From the NCBI RefSeq assembly GCF_020177375.1, contig NZ_JAIWHV010000031.1, positions 1-34,895 of the forward strand: a stretch of 34,895 bases of DNA, read 5' to 3'. Shown piece by piece: positions 23,584-31,477 of this stretch. Within the stretch, counting starts at the first letter, position 1. Each line of letters opens with the position of its first letter. The notes under the pieces are model-generated. The model worked only from the letters and a program-made list of their open reading frames with translations, did no database searches and was not told where the DNA came from. The position numbers were made by a program, and so were the translations under genes. This DNA comes from Saliphagus infecundisoli. GTDB taxonomy: Archaea; Halobacteriota; Halobacteria; Halobacteriales; Natrialbaceae.

Positions 23584-24366
23584 ATGGACTACGGCCTCTG
23601 TACAATTTCCAACAAGGAGTGGTCGATTGAGGACGTGCTTGGACTTGCCGCCAATGTGGGCTTCGATGGCGTCGAAGTGTGGGGCGGCAATCACGTGGGC
23701 AACGCCGGGGGTCCCGAATCACCTAATATGAGCATCTGTCGAACGATCGCCGACTTGGCAGCGGATCTGGGTCTGGCAGTGCCGGTATACGGGTCATATC
23801 TTCGACCGGGGAAGAACGGCTTCCGCGAGAACCTGACTGCCGAACTCGATGCGGCGACGGCCCTCCACGCGAATCTCGTCCGAGTCTGGCCTGGCGACCA
23901 AGAGTACGGTGACCACGATACCGATCACTGGGACACCGTCGTCACGGATCTACAACTCGCTGGCCAGCGTGCCGCCGACCGGGATCTTGCCATTACTGTT
24001 GAGAAACACGAGGGCACGCTCACGAACCGGACCGAAGGTGCACGCCAGCTTATCCAGGCCGTCGATTCGCCGGCGGTCGGACTCAACTGGCAACCCCTAT
24101 TCTTCATGGACGGTGAGGAAATCCTCGCTGAAGCGGAAACGCTCGCGCCACTGTCGAACAACGTCCATTTGCAGGCGACGCGCGAACAAGGTGGTACGAC
24201 GCGGTGTCGACTCTCGGAAGCGTATTTCGATGTCAGTACGGTGCTTGAAGTGTTCGACGATGTTGGCTTCGAGGGTTACGCCGAGGTCGAGTTCGTTGAC
24301 CAAGAGCTGCCGTACGAAGCGGCCGTCCGCGCAGATGCAACGTATCTCGCCACGGTCGGCCCGTAA
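23584..24366 (+). CDS. Sugar phosphate isomerase/epimerase (xylose isomerase-like TIM barrel), 2
   Basis: This 260-residue TIM-barrel protein begins MDYGLCTISNKEWSIEDVLG. Metal or substrate residues are in VEKHEGTLT (E), GLNWQPLFF (N replaces the usual D), NVHLQATRE (H) and AEVEFVDQE (E). The Asp-to-Asn change at the second ligand occurs in some subfamilies, so the enzyme may still be active. The substrate is unknown. It is followed by the remnant of a hydroxyacid dehydrogenase gene, then a hydroxypyruvate isomerase-like gene, all on the same strand. This suggests an ancestral multi-gene transcription unit. Confidence 0.87.
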   Translation: MDYGLCTISNKEWSIEDVLGLAANVGFDGVEVWGGNHVGNAGGPESPNMSICRTIADLAADLGLAVPVYGSYLRPGKNGFRENLTAELDAATALHANLVRVWPGDQEYGDHDTDHWDTVVTDLQLAGQRAADRDLAITVEKHEGTLTNRTEGARQLIQAVDSPAVGLNWQPLFFMDGEEILAEAETLAPLSNNVHLQATREQGGTTRCRLSEAYFDVSTVLEVFDDVGFEGYAEVEFVDQELPYEAAVRADATYLATVGP

Positions 24367-24441
24367 TCGCCGTCTGTGCTCGTTTGAGAACCTGATTCAT
24401 AAGAAGATATGTTTATTCTTCTCGATGCTGGATGGGATAAT

Positions 24442-24669
24442 ATGGAGATATTAGTAACTATGCCAGACGACGAGACGAGGGATGACTTCTTTCCGCCGTG
24501 ACTCCATGAGCGTATTGAGTCAATAGGGACGGTTACCTGGAATGATCAGATAAACTGCTTCAGAGAGGTATTTGTCGTCGAAACGACGTTCTCGATGAAC
24601 GGGGAGAACGATTCGAATCACCTGATCCGGACAATTTATGCCAAGGGAAGAAAACCGATCATAATATAA
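24442..24669 (+). pseudogene. Remnant of a D-2-hydroxyacid dehydrogenase gene (N-terminal part)
   Basis: The ATG at 24442 opens MEILVTMPDDETRDDFFPP, then a TGA stop, then LHERIESIGTVTWND in the same frame. This is the typical N-terminus of haloarchaeal D-isomer-specific 2-hydroxyacid dehydrogenases, as I recall them. After NCFRE the similarity fades and no Rossmann domain remains, so only about 45 codons of a ~320-codon gene survive. Such enzymes reduce glyoxylate or hydroxypyruvate, which would suit the hydroxypyruvate isomerase-like gene 100 bp downstream. The call rests on the motif order and the premature stop. Confidence 0.55.
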
Positions 24670-24772
24670 TGGCACACAGTGGAGTGTGTAGAAGTGTACC
24701 AACCCGATATGTGTGTATGGTCACCATTCCAGTCGCCTGGAATTGGTGCAACGAGGGGGTAGATCGATAACG

Positions 24773-25543
24773 ATGCATGGGCTCTCGGTCTATCTTAACC
24801 CAACCTACGAGGAAGGAACGCTCGTCGAGCAGGTCGAACGGGCTGCGTCCGCGGGTGCCGATGCGATAGAGTACCGCCCTTGGCACGGCGACGAACTTGA
24901 GAAGATCGCCGGTGCTTGTACGGACCATGGGCTCGATCTCGCCTATCTTTCCGGGAGCAAGACCCCACTCACAGATCCAGGCCGGACCGCAGAGGCGATC
25001 AAGGAAGGGAACCGCTCGGTCGAGCGTGCTGCGGCAGTCGGCTGTCCGACCATCAATCTCTCGCCGGGGCCCGCACAGGCGGGACTGGGTCGGGAGGCCC
25101 AACTCGAGAATACTATCGAGGTCATCGAGGCAGTCGCGCCGACCGCCGAGGAGGCAGGCGTCACACTCGCCATAGAACCGTTGAACACTGCTGTTGACCA
25201 CCCGGACGCCTTCTTGAGTTCCTCCTACGAGGGCTACGAGATCATACGGGAAGTCGGTAGCGACCACGTCAAACTCCTATTCGACATCTACCACCAGCAG
25301 ATCACGGAGGGCAATATTACCGCCAACCTGACCGAACACGTCGACCTGATCGGTCACGTTCACGTCGCCGACGTCCCGGGTCGCCACGAGCCCGGGACCG
25401 GCGAACTGAACTACGAGAACGTCCTCACGGCGCTTGGAGAGGCTGGCTACGACGGCTACGTTGGCTGCGAGTTCACCCCATCGCCGGACGCAGACCCCGA
25501 CGACTGCGTCCGCCGAGTCGCTAACATGCTGAAACCAAATTAG
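24773..25543 (+). CDS. Hydroxypyruvate isomerase-like TIM-barrel protein
   Basis: This 256-residue TIM barrel resembles Hyi/OtnI-type isomerases, which interconvert hydroxypyruvate and tartronate semialdehyde or act on related acids. The ligands appear as LAIEPLN (E), LLFDIYHQQI (D), GHVHVADVPGRHEPGTGEL (H with the family's R-H-E-P) and GCEFTP (E). The P-G-R-H-E-P-G-T-G-E-L motif is the strongest pointer to this branch. The ATG at 24773 is preferred to an upstream in-frame start at 24713, which adds residues without family resemblance. It is the last gene of the plus-strand run before the convergent DUF2264 gene. Confidence 0.88.
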   Translation: MHGLSVYLNPTYEEGTLVEQVERAASAGADAIEYRPWHGDELEKIAGACTDHGLDLAYLSGSKTPLTDPGRTAEAIKEGNRSVERAAAVGCPTINLSPGPAQAGLGREAQLENTIEVIEAVAPTAEEAGVTLAIEPLNTAVDHPDAFLSSSYEGYEIIREVGSDHVKLLFDIYHQQITEGNITANLTEHVDLIGHVHVADVPGRHEPGTGELNYENVLTALGEAGYDGYVGCEFTPSPDADPDDCVRRVANMLKPN

Positions 25544-25654
25544 GACATTCTGAGGAGTTGTACTCGCCGTAGACATGGACTGTTCTCATACAGTAACCCA
25601 TCCTCAGGATTGCTACCGATTCAGAATGCATGAATGGGTGTCTCCTGGCACCGT

Positions 25655-27505
25655 TCATTCCCGCTCAAAGAGAACCTTGCCATCGGCGGATTTGATCTGA
25701 AGGCCGTCATCGATGAGAACCGGCGGCCGATCCCGGACGGAGTCCTCGAGCTCCGTAGCCCCGAGAACGGCCGTGACGAGCCAGGAGGTGCCCGACTCGT
25801 GTCTCCCTCGGAGAACCGGGACGGCCGTCCGGGGATGGAGGACGTTCGTGTTCGGGTCCTGGTCGATCACCTCGCCCTCGCGGTCCCCGGAGAGGTCACG
25901 AATCACGCTGTGGCCAGCTGGATATCGCACGACTGCGGCGGCTTCCTCCTCGCGGCGTCCGGCGTCGGCCTCGCCGGGTCGAGCGACCGGGAATCCGCCC
26001 TCGACGCTGTGGAGCGGGCGGTCGGTCTCGAGGCGATGAACCCGGACGTGCCAGGGCGTCGCCGGGACGAGCCAGCTCTCGACGCTCACGTCCGGCCAGG
26101 GCTCCCATCGCGAGCGGGGGAGGCCGTCTTCGAGCCAGCCCTCGACGTTCCCGCGGACTCGGAGGTGTTCTCCGTCCTCGCCGAGCCCGAGCGTGCCGTC
26201 GATGCCCGCACTTGCGACTCCTCGCAGGTCGCTGCCGACGCCGAAGCCGAACGCCGTCGAGTACGCGAACTTGTCGTACTTGTGGGAATAATGGGTATCC
26301 GTGCCGGCGACCAGCGCCGTCACCTCGCCCGCAGAGCGGGTGACGACCATCGCCGGCGTCTCCATCGTCCGTTCGTGGTCGAGATCTCGGCCGAGCACTG
26401 ATTCCTTCTTATCGGCAGGCGAGAGGTCCGGCTCGGCCCGCCAGAACGGATGGCTCTCGGGGAGGGCGAGCGGGAGAAAGGCCTTCATCGCCCAGTAGGG
26501 CGAACTCGGGGAGTTGTAGGTCTCGGTCGTCTTCAGTGTCGGGTAGCGGTAGCCAAGCGAGAGGACGCCGCCGTCGGTGAAAATCGGCTGGTCGAGCCAC
26601 CACCGGAGGGTGCGCTCCCAGAGCTCGCGGATCTCGGCCCAGGGGAGGGGATTCCGACCGGCGACGGCAAGACCGCCCCAGAAGGCAGCCTGGGCGAACC
26701 GGTAAGTCAGGCTCCGGCCGTAGGGCAGCGCCGAGCCGTCGTCGGCGAACCAGTGGCGAAAGTCCTCGGCGAAGCGGTCCGCGCGATCGGAGAATCCCGC
26801 GAGTCGATCCTCGTTGGGGGCGTCCACGACTCCCCGTTCGCCGGCGAGGGTCGCGTACAACAACGCGTCCGTGTGAAGTTCCCAGGCCGCGTAGTAGTCA
26901 CACGCGCCGTCGGGGCCGTCGACGTACCAGCCGTCCGCGCGCCCGAACGATTCGAGCCGGTCCAGATCGGTTTGGGCGACGCTCCACTTGACTTCGACGC
27001 CGACCGATCGGAGCCCCGCAAGCGCGAGCACCCGGAACCATCTCCAGTTCGAATCGGGTATCTCGACGTCCTCGACCCCGCGGATCCAGTCCGTGATCCG
27101 ATCACGATCGTCCGCAGAAAGGGGCTCCCACAGTTTGTCGGGGGCGAGCGCGAGCGCGACCCCGATCGGGGCGAGCTCGACGACCGCTTGGGAATAATCC
27201 GAAATCGGTTCCCAGTACTCGGAATGGGTGGGATCGGTCCCGTGACGCAGTCCCTCGCGATAGCGATCCCAGTGCTCGAACTCACCTCCGCCGGCGGCCA
27301 GCGGTGCAAGCCCCCATAGCGGCCTGGCGAAGCCCTCGAGCTCCGCGTCCCGGTCGGGAAACGATGCGCCGGTCTCGCCGGGGCGAACCCGGGCGCCGCC
27401 GGGGCTCGCGTGTGCTTCGAGTGGCGCGACGAGCCGGCGAACCAGCTCCCGGACATCGCTTCGTGTCCAGGGCATCTCGGGGTCGGTTTCGGGGATCGGG
27501 TTCAT
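25655..27505 (-). CDS. DUF2264 family protein, putative carbohydrate-active enzyme
   Basis: This 616-residue protein matches DUF2264: an N-terminal alpha/alpha-barrel half (EFEHWDRYREGLRHGTDPTH, YWEPISDYSQAVVELAPIGV, IPDSNWRWFRVLALAGL, CDYYAAWELHTDALLYA) and a C-terminal beta half (SPSSPYWAMKAFLPLALP, then HYSHKYDKFAYSTAFGFGVG). There is no signal peptide, so it should act on imported sugars. The family lies near polysaccharide-utilisation genes in bacteria and, as I recall, some members are classed with glycoside hydrolases, but no activity can be read here. The start is set at 27505 (MNPIPETDPEMPWTR), because further upstream the frame overlaps the next gene. It follows that gene by 31 bp, suggesting an operon. 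Confidence 0.87.
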   Translation of the reverse strand: MNPIPETDPEMPWTRSDVRELVRRLVAPLEAHASPGGARVRPGETGASFPDRDAELEGFARPLWGLAPLAAGGGEFEHWDRYREGLRHGTDPTHSEYWEPISDYSQAVVELAPIGVALALAPDKLWEPLSADDRDRITDWIRGVEDVEIPDSNWRWFRVLALAGLRSVGVEVKWSVAQTDLDRLESFGRADGWYVDGPDGACDYYAAWELHTDALLYATLAGERGVVDAPNEDRLAGFSDRADRFAEDFRHWFADDGSALPYGRSLTYRFAQAAFWGGLAVAGRNPLPWAEIRELWERTLRWWLDQPIFTDGGVLSLGYRYPTLKTTETYNSPSSPYWAMKAFLPLALPESHPFWRAEPDLSPADKKESVLGRDLDHERTMETPAMVVTRSAGEVTALVAGTDTHYSHKYDKFAYSTAFGFGVGSDLRGVASAGIDGTLGLGEDGEHLRVRGNVEGWLEDGLPRSRWEPWPDVSVESWLVPATPWHVRVHRLETDRPLHSVEGGFPVARPGEADAGRREEEAAAVVRYPAGHSVIRDLSGDREGEVIDQDPNTNVLHPRTAVPVLRGRHESGTSWLVTAVLGATELEDSVRDRPPVLIDDGLQIKSADGKVLFERE

Positions 27506-27536
27506 ATGAGATGTCTGGAATCCTCGGTCGCGGCAG

Positions 27537-28616
27537 TCAGCTCGGCGAGACGGGTTCGCCGCGCTCGGCGGAGTCGTATATCGCCTCGATGATCGCGACG
27601 GACTTGCGAGCCTCGCTCGCGTCCAGCGGGTAGGGATCGTCACTCTTGAGGGAGGCGAGAAAGGCCTCGATGTTCCGGCGGTGGTCGGTGTAGTCGATGT
27701 CCATCGGATCGGCGGCGCCGCCGCTGGCCTCTCCCTCGCCGAAGCGCTCGCGGATCGTCTCGTCGTCCTCGCGTTCGTCGCGAAAGTGCCAGGTGACGAG
27801 TTCGTCCTCGAGGACCTCGGCGGTGCCGTCCCGGCCGGCAAGCTGGACCCGCCGGAGGGAGCCGGGATACATCGACGTCGCACCCAGGAGCTGGCCGAGC
27901 GTGCCGTCGCGATAGCGAACAACGGCGACGGCGGTGTCCTCGACCTCCATCAGGTCCTCGTCGTGGGCCAGCCGGTCCGTATACGCGAAGACCTCGCCCA
28001 CGGGATTCTCGTCGCGGTCGGTGCCGATAGCGGTCCCGGCGAGCCACTGAACGGCGTCGATCGCGTGGATCGACTGGTTCATGGTCGCACCGCCGCCGTC
28101 GAGTTCCTCGGTCCCCTGCCAGGCGCCCTCGTAGTAGCCGTCGTCGCGCCACCAGGGGACGTAGGCGTTTGCGACCGAGAGGTTACCGAAGCGGCCCGCC
28201 TCCGCGGCGCTGTGGACCTCCCGAAAGATATCGGTAAAGCGCTGCTGGAAGACCCCGCCCAGTGTGACGCCGGCGTCCTCGCAGGCCGCGGCCATGCGGT
28301 CGATCCGCTCGGTCGTGATCTCGAGGGGTTTCTCACAGAGCACGTCGATCCCGCGCTCGGCGGCCGCCAGCGTCGGCTCGAGATGGGCGCCGCTGGGCGT
28401 ACAGACGATCAAGACGTCGGACTCAGTCTCATCGAGCATCGTCTCCGTGTCGGAAAACCACGCACAGCCGTACTCGTCGGCGAACGCCCGGCCGCGGGAG
28501 TCGGTCCGACAGGAACCCGCAACGAGCGTCGTCTCCTCGATGTCGCCAATCGAGAGGGCGTGCATCTCGGCGACCGACCCGATTCCCGCAATCGCGATCC
28601 GGTGGTTCTCGGTCAT
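27537..28616 (-). CDS. Gfo/Idh/MocA-family NAD(P)-dependent oxidoreductase, 1
   Basis: This 359-residue oxidoreductase has a Rossmann N-terminus (IAIAGIGSVAEMHALSI), the family lysine motif LCEKPLEI at ~98, and the C-terminal substrate motif GGGATMNQSIHAIDAVQWL near 176. Family members oxidise or reduce sugars, inositols and pyranosides. The start is the ATG at 28616 (MTENHRIAI), with the conserved Rossmann strand directly after it. It is the first gene of a unit with the DUF2264 gene and is divergent from a second, unrelated Gfo/Idh/MocA gene. Substrate unknown. Confidence 0.9.
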   Translation of the reverse strand: MTENHRIAIAGIGSVAEMHALSIGDIEETTLVAGSCRTDSRGRAFADEYGCAWFSDTETMLDETESDVLIVCTPSGAHLEPTLAAAERGIDVLCEKPLEITTERIDRMAAACEDAGVTLGGVFQQRFTDIFREVHSAAEAGRFGNLSVANAYVPWWRDDGYYEGAWQGTEELDGGGATMNQSIHAIDAVQWLAGTAIGTDRDENPVGEVFAYTDRLAHDEDLMEVEDTAVAVVRYRDGTLGQLLGATSMYPGSLRRVQLAGRDGTAEVLEDELVTWHFRDEREDDETIRERFGEGEASGGAADPMDIDYTDHRRNIEAFLASLKSDDPYPLDASEARKSVAIIEAIYDSAERGEPVSPS

Positions 28617-28675
28617 ACCTCCTCCAGGCCGCTTCGGCGCCAAATAGCTACCGACCGACTGGACTGCCGGTGACG

Positions 28676-28743
28676 AACGGTGTGACTTCTCCCCGCCCGA
28701 CTTCGCGCTGACGCGCCCGGTGAGGAAGGGGAATTAGCGCCTG
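28676..28743 (-). repeat. Solo hairpin D, related to hairpin C
   Basis: Read on the minus strand this has CCCCTTCCTCACCGGG, an inner GCGC/GCGC stem, then GTCGGGCGGGGAGAAGTCAC. The ending AGAAGTCAC after GGGG matches hairpin C (6361-6424), and the start CCTTCCTCACCG matches the left end of blocks A and B. It lies in the divergent promoter region of two oxidoreductase genes, so it could affect their expression. Confidence 0.45.
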
Positions 28744-28782
28744 CGTTAAGGTTAATCCCCTCCGGGGTAAATTCCGGACCGG

Positions 28783-29883
28783 ATGACACGTGTTACCGCA
28801 GCCGTGATCGGCACGGGACCAGAACCGGACAACATCGTCTGGGGCGAGAGCGCAGCGATGGCCTACCGACACGGCGAAGCCTACCGCGAGATCGAAGGCT
28901 GCGAGTTGGTCGCCTGTGCGGACATCGTCCGCGAGAACGCCGAGGCGTTCGCCGACGAGTTCGAGATCGACGACGGCCGGGTGTTCGAGGAGTTCGAGGA
29001 AATGCTTTTCGAGACCGAACCCGATATCGTCAGCGTCTGTACGCCCGTGCCGACCCACGCCGACCTGGTGGTCGGGGCCGCCGAGACCGAGGTACCGGGC
29101 GCGATCCACTGCGAGAAGCCGATGGCCGACACCTGGGAGGGATCGAAACGGATGGCCCGTGCCGCAGAGGAAAACGACGTTCAACTCACCTTCAACCACC
29201 AGCGTCGCTTCGACCCGACCTGGCAGGAGGCTTCCAGGCTCGTCTCCGATGGCGTGATCGGCGAGGTCGAGCGTGTCGAGATGGGTGGGAAGAACCTCTA
29301 CGACTTCGGTTCGCACCTGATCGACCTCTGCAACCACTTCGTCGGCGAACGCGAGGCGGAGTGGGTGCTCGGACAGGTCCACTACGACGAGGAGGACGTC
29401 CGCTACGGCGTCCACAACGAGAACCAGGGGCTGGCGATGTGGTCGTACGGCGAGGGCGTCTTCGGACTGGCCTCGACAGGCTACGGCTCGGGCGCGGATG
29501 CCATCGGCGCCCACCACCGAATCCTCGGCACCGAGGGTGTCATCGAAGTCGCCTCCGACGAGAACGAAGCCGACGTTCGGTACAAGACCGATACGGGCGG
29601 GGGTTGGGAGGAGATCGATACGGAGGGCGCCCCCGCGATCGAGCGCGCGATCTCCCATGCGATCGACTGTCTCGAGTCGGGCGAGGAGCCAGTCATCTCC
29701 GCCGATCACGCGCTTCGGGCGACCGAGATCATCTTCGCGGCCTGGGCGTCCGCACGCCGCCGGGGCCGGATTGAGCTTCCCCTCGAGGAGGGCGGAAACG
29801 CGCTCACCGAAATGGTCGAAACAGGAGAGCTCGCGCCGGTCGCAAGCGAGGACGACAATGAGAGCGGGGACGAGGAAGAATGA
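28783..29883 (+). CDS. Gfo/Idh/MocA-family NAD(P)-dependent oxidoreductase, 2
   Basis: This 366-residue oxidoreductase has a Rossmann start TAAVIGTGPEPDNIVWGES whose loop after the glycines is longer than usual. The lysine motif is HCEKPMAD near residue 109, and the substrate region has LYDFGSHLIDLCNHF. The C-terminus ends in an acidic tail (SEDDNESGDEEE), typical of salt adaptation. It is followed 50 bp later by a TIM-barrel isomerase gene on the same strand. TTAAGGTTAA at about 28745-28754 is a candidate TATA region ~30 bases before the start. A role in oxidising a sugar or polyol is likely; the substrate is not determinable. Confidence 0.9.
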   Translation: MTRVTAAVIGTGPEPDNIVWGESAAMAYRHGEAYREIEGCELVACADIVRENAEAFADEFEIDDGRVFEEFEEMLFETEPDIVSVCTPVPTHADLVVGAAETEVPGAIHCEKPMADTWEGSKRMARAAEENDVQLTFNHQRRFDPTWQEASRLVSDGVIGEVERVEMGGKNLYDFGSHLIDLCNHFVGEREAEWVLGQVHYDEEDVRYGVHNENQGLAMWSYGEGVFGLASTGYGSGADAIGAHHRILGTEGVIEVASDENEADVRYKTDTGGGWEEIDTEGAPAIERAISHAIDCLESGEEPVISADHALRATEIIFAAWASARRRGRIELPLEEGGNALTEMVETGELAPVASEDDNESGDEEE

Positions 29884-29933
29884 TCTCGATCCGGCACCAC
29901 AACACAAATATGGGAGGGGTGTGACCCCGACCC

Positions 29934-30671
29934 ATGGCACGAACCGCGATCAACCTCTACAGCGTGCGCGAGCTCGACGAACCGATGCTCGACATCCTCG
30001 ATCGGGTCGCCGACGCGGGCTACGACGGCGTCCAGTTCTCCGGCGGGCTCCGCGATGCAGAACCCGAGGATGTCGTCGAGAAACTCGCCGAGACGGGCCT
30101 GGAGACGACCGGTGCCCACGTCGGCATCGACGACCTCGAGTCCGACCTTGCAGGGAGCTACGGCCTCTACGGCGACCGGTTGGGATGTGCGAGCGCGGTC
30201 GTTCCCTACCTCGGCGACGAACACTTCGAGAGCGAGGCGGCCGTCGGCGAGACCGCAGAGCGGCTGAGTGATCTCGCCGACGATGCTGAGGAGTACGGTT
30301 GGCCGATCCACTACCACAACCATGCCCACGAGTTCGTCGATGTCGGCGGGGAGACTTCCTTCGAGCGGCTGGCCGACCTCGCTCCGGAGGTCGGACTCGA
30401 ACTCGACGTCGGCTGGGCGCTCGTCGGGGGCGAGGATCCCGTGGAGCTAATCGAGCGCTACGGCGATCGGATCGACCTCCTGCACATGAAGGATATGGTC
30501 GCCGACGAGAAACGGGGCTTCCGGGAGATCGGCGAGGGCGACGTCGACATGGCGGCGTGTGCGGAGGCTGCAAGCGAGGTGGACGTCGAGTGGCTCATCT
30601 ACGAACACGACGAGCCCGAGGACCCCGCGGCATCGATCGAGACCGGCGCAGAAGTTCTCCGGTCGATCTAA
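29934..30671 (+). CDS. Sugar phosphate isomerase/epimerase (IolE-like TIM barrel), 3
   Basis: This 245-residue barrel begins MARTAINLYSVRELDEPMLD. Functional residues appear in IHYHNHAHEFVDVGG (the N-H-x-H-E motif found in inosose dehydratase-like proteins), LELDVGWALVGGEDP (D), DLLHMKDMV (H) and WLIYEHDEPEDP (E). The YHNH..EF and DVGWALVGG motifs point toward the inosose dehydratase or 3-keto-sugar branch more than to xylose isomerase proper. Together with the preceding Gfo/Idh/MocA gene it makes a pair of the kind that oxidises a sugar or inositol and then eliminates or isomerises. There is no further gene in the unit; an insertion-sequence relic follows. Confidence 0.88.
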   Translation: MARTAINLYSVRELDEPMLDILDRVADAGYDGVQFSGGLRDAEPEDVVEKLAETGLETTGAHVGIDDLESDLAGSYGLYGDRLGCASAVVPYLGDEHFESEAAVGETAERLSDLADDAEEYGWPIHYHNHAHEFVDVGGETSFERLADLAPEVGLELDVGWALVGGEDPVELIERYGDRIDLLHMKDMVADEKRGFREIGEGDVDMAACAEAASEVDVEWLIYEHDEPEDPAASIETGAEVLRSI

Positions 30672-30703
30672 TTTATCATCCACCTTTTGCGCGTTGAAAA
30701 CCG

Positions 30704-31085
30704 TTGTGGCAGCGGCAGAACCCCGTTTTCGGATCATTCGCTGATCGCGCCACCGATGACTGCTCTGTGGTGCCAGCGAAAGCCACCGACGAATCGACGA
30801 TTCGACCCTTGTTCGCTGACTGTAGAGAGAAGTCGCTGATCGTCTACACCGACGGCTCTTGGGCGTACGAACCGCTCGACGAGGACGACGCATTCGACCA
30901 TGAATACGCCGTCTACGATGATGACGAATACGCAGGCGGAGGCGATCACGTCAATACCTGCGAACGCCGATCGTTGGCGCAATCCTGGCTCCCGCCCCAT
31001 CGAGGCGTTTCCAAGGCCAGCTCACACCGTATCTCAGTGTGTTTCAGCTTTATTGTCGCAGCGTGTCATAGAATCCGTTTCACAC
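30704..31085 (+). pseudogene. Relic of an IS1595-type (ISH4-like) transposase
   Basis: One frame reads NPVFGSFADRATDD, VVPAKATDESTIRPLFADC, SLIVYTDGSWAYEPLDEDDA, HVNTCERRSLAQSW and LPPHRGVSK. This is the order seen in IS1595-family DDE transposases (TDG.xAY around the second catalytic aspartate, VNT.E with the final glutamate). After VSK the frame breaks, and LTPYLSVFQLY continues in another frame up to a stop near 31080. The N-terminal part is missing. It is therefore a dead fragment that marks past insertion next to the sugar operon. Confidence 0.7.
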
Positions 31086-31477
31086 CCTCTACCCGGCGAT
31101 TATACGGTCTCCATATCGTGTCTGACTCCGCTAATCTCGGCAGTTGGGAGTTCTATTCACACCACACCTTGTGAATGATAGGTGTTGAGAACCCTTGTAT
31201 GACACGTTCTTGTCGTGCTATCGAAAATCGGGACAAGAAACACTCAAAACTGCGCTTTAACTCACCAACACTCTACGCCACAAGTGCCTCGTTTAACGTA
31301 GAGGCGAAGGAATTGAATTGGCGTTCGGCCTAGTTGAGGTAGCGACCGATAGCGAACTGATATTCAGGCGACCGTAACAGACGCCCCAATCCATCCGCGT
31401 CTAATATTATTATACTACATTATCTGTACACAACTGGAGAGGGTACTATTAAGAGTGTGCACCCAAAACAACCTCCT
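31086..31477. other. AT-rich region with the probable IclR promoter
   Basis: No gene is seen. Composition is AT-rich, especially 31395-31450. TACTATTAAG (31444-31453) lies ~27 bases before the ATG at 31478, fitting a leaderless start. Upstream inverted words such as AACACTC/GAGTGTT are weak. The first part may be the remainder of the insertion-sequence relic. Confidence 0.4.

Noticed and set aside
25634-26401. 255-codon plus-strand frame opposite the DUF2264 gene
   Set aside because: It mirrors the DUF2264 codons on the opposite strand and has shadow-type composition; the minus frame has clear family motifs.
27681-28673. 330-codon plus-strand frame opposite the first Gfo/Idh/MocA gene
   Set aside because: It is the antisense shadow of a gene with complete Rossmann and EKP motifs.
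28648-29940. 430-codon minus-strand frame opposite the second Gfo/Idh/MocA gene
   Set aside because: It has no family motifs and is explained by the GC-biased third positions of the real plus-strand gene.
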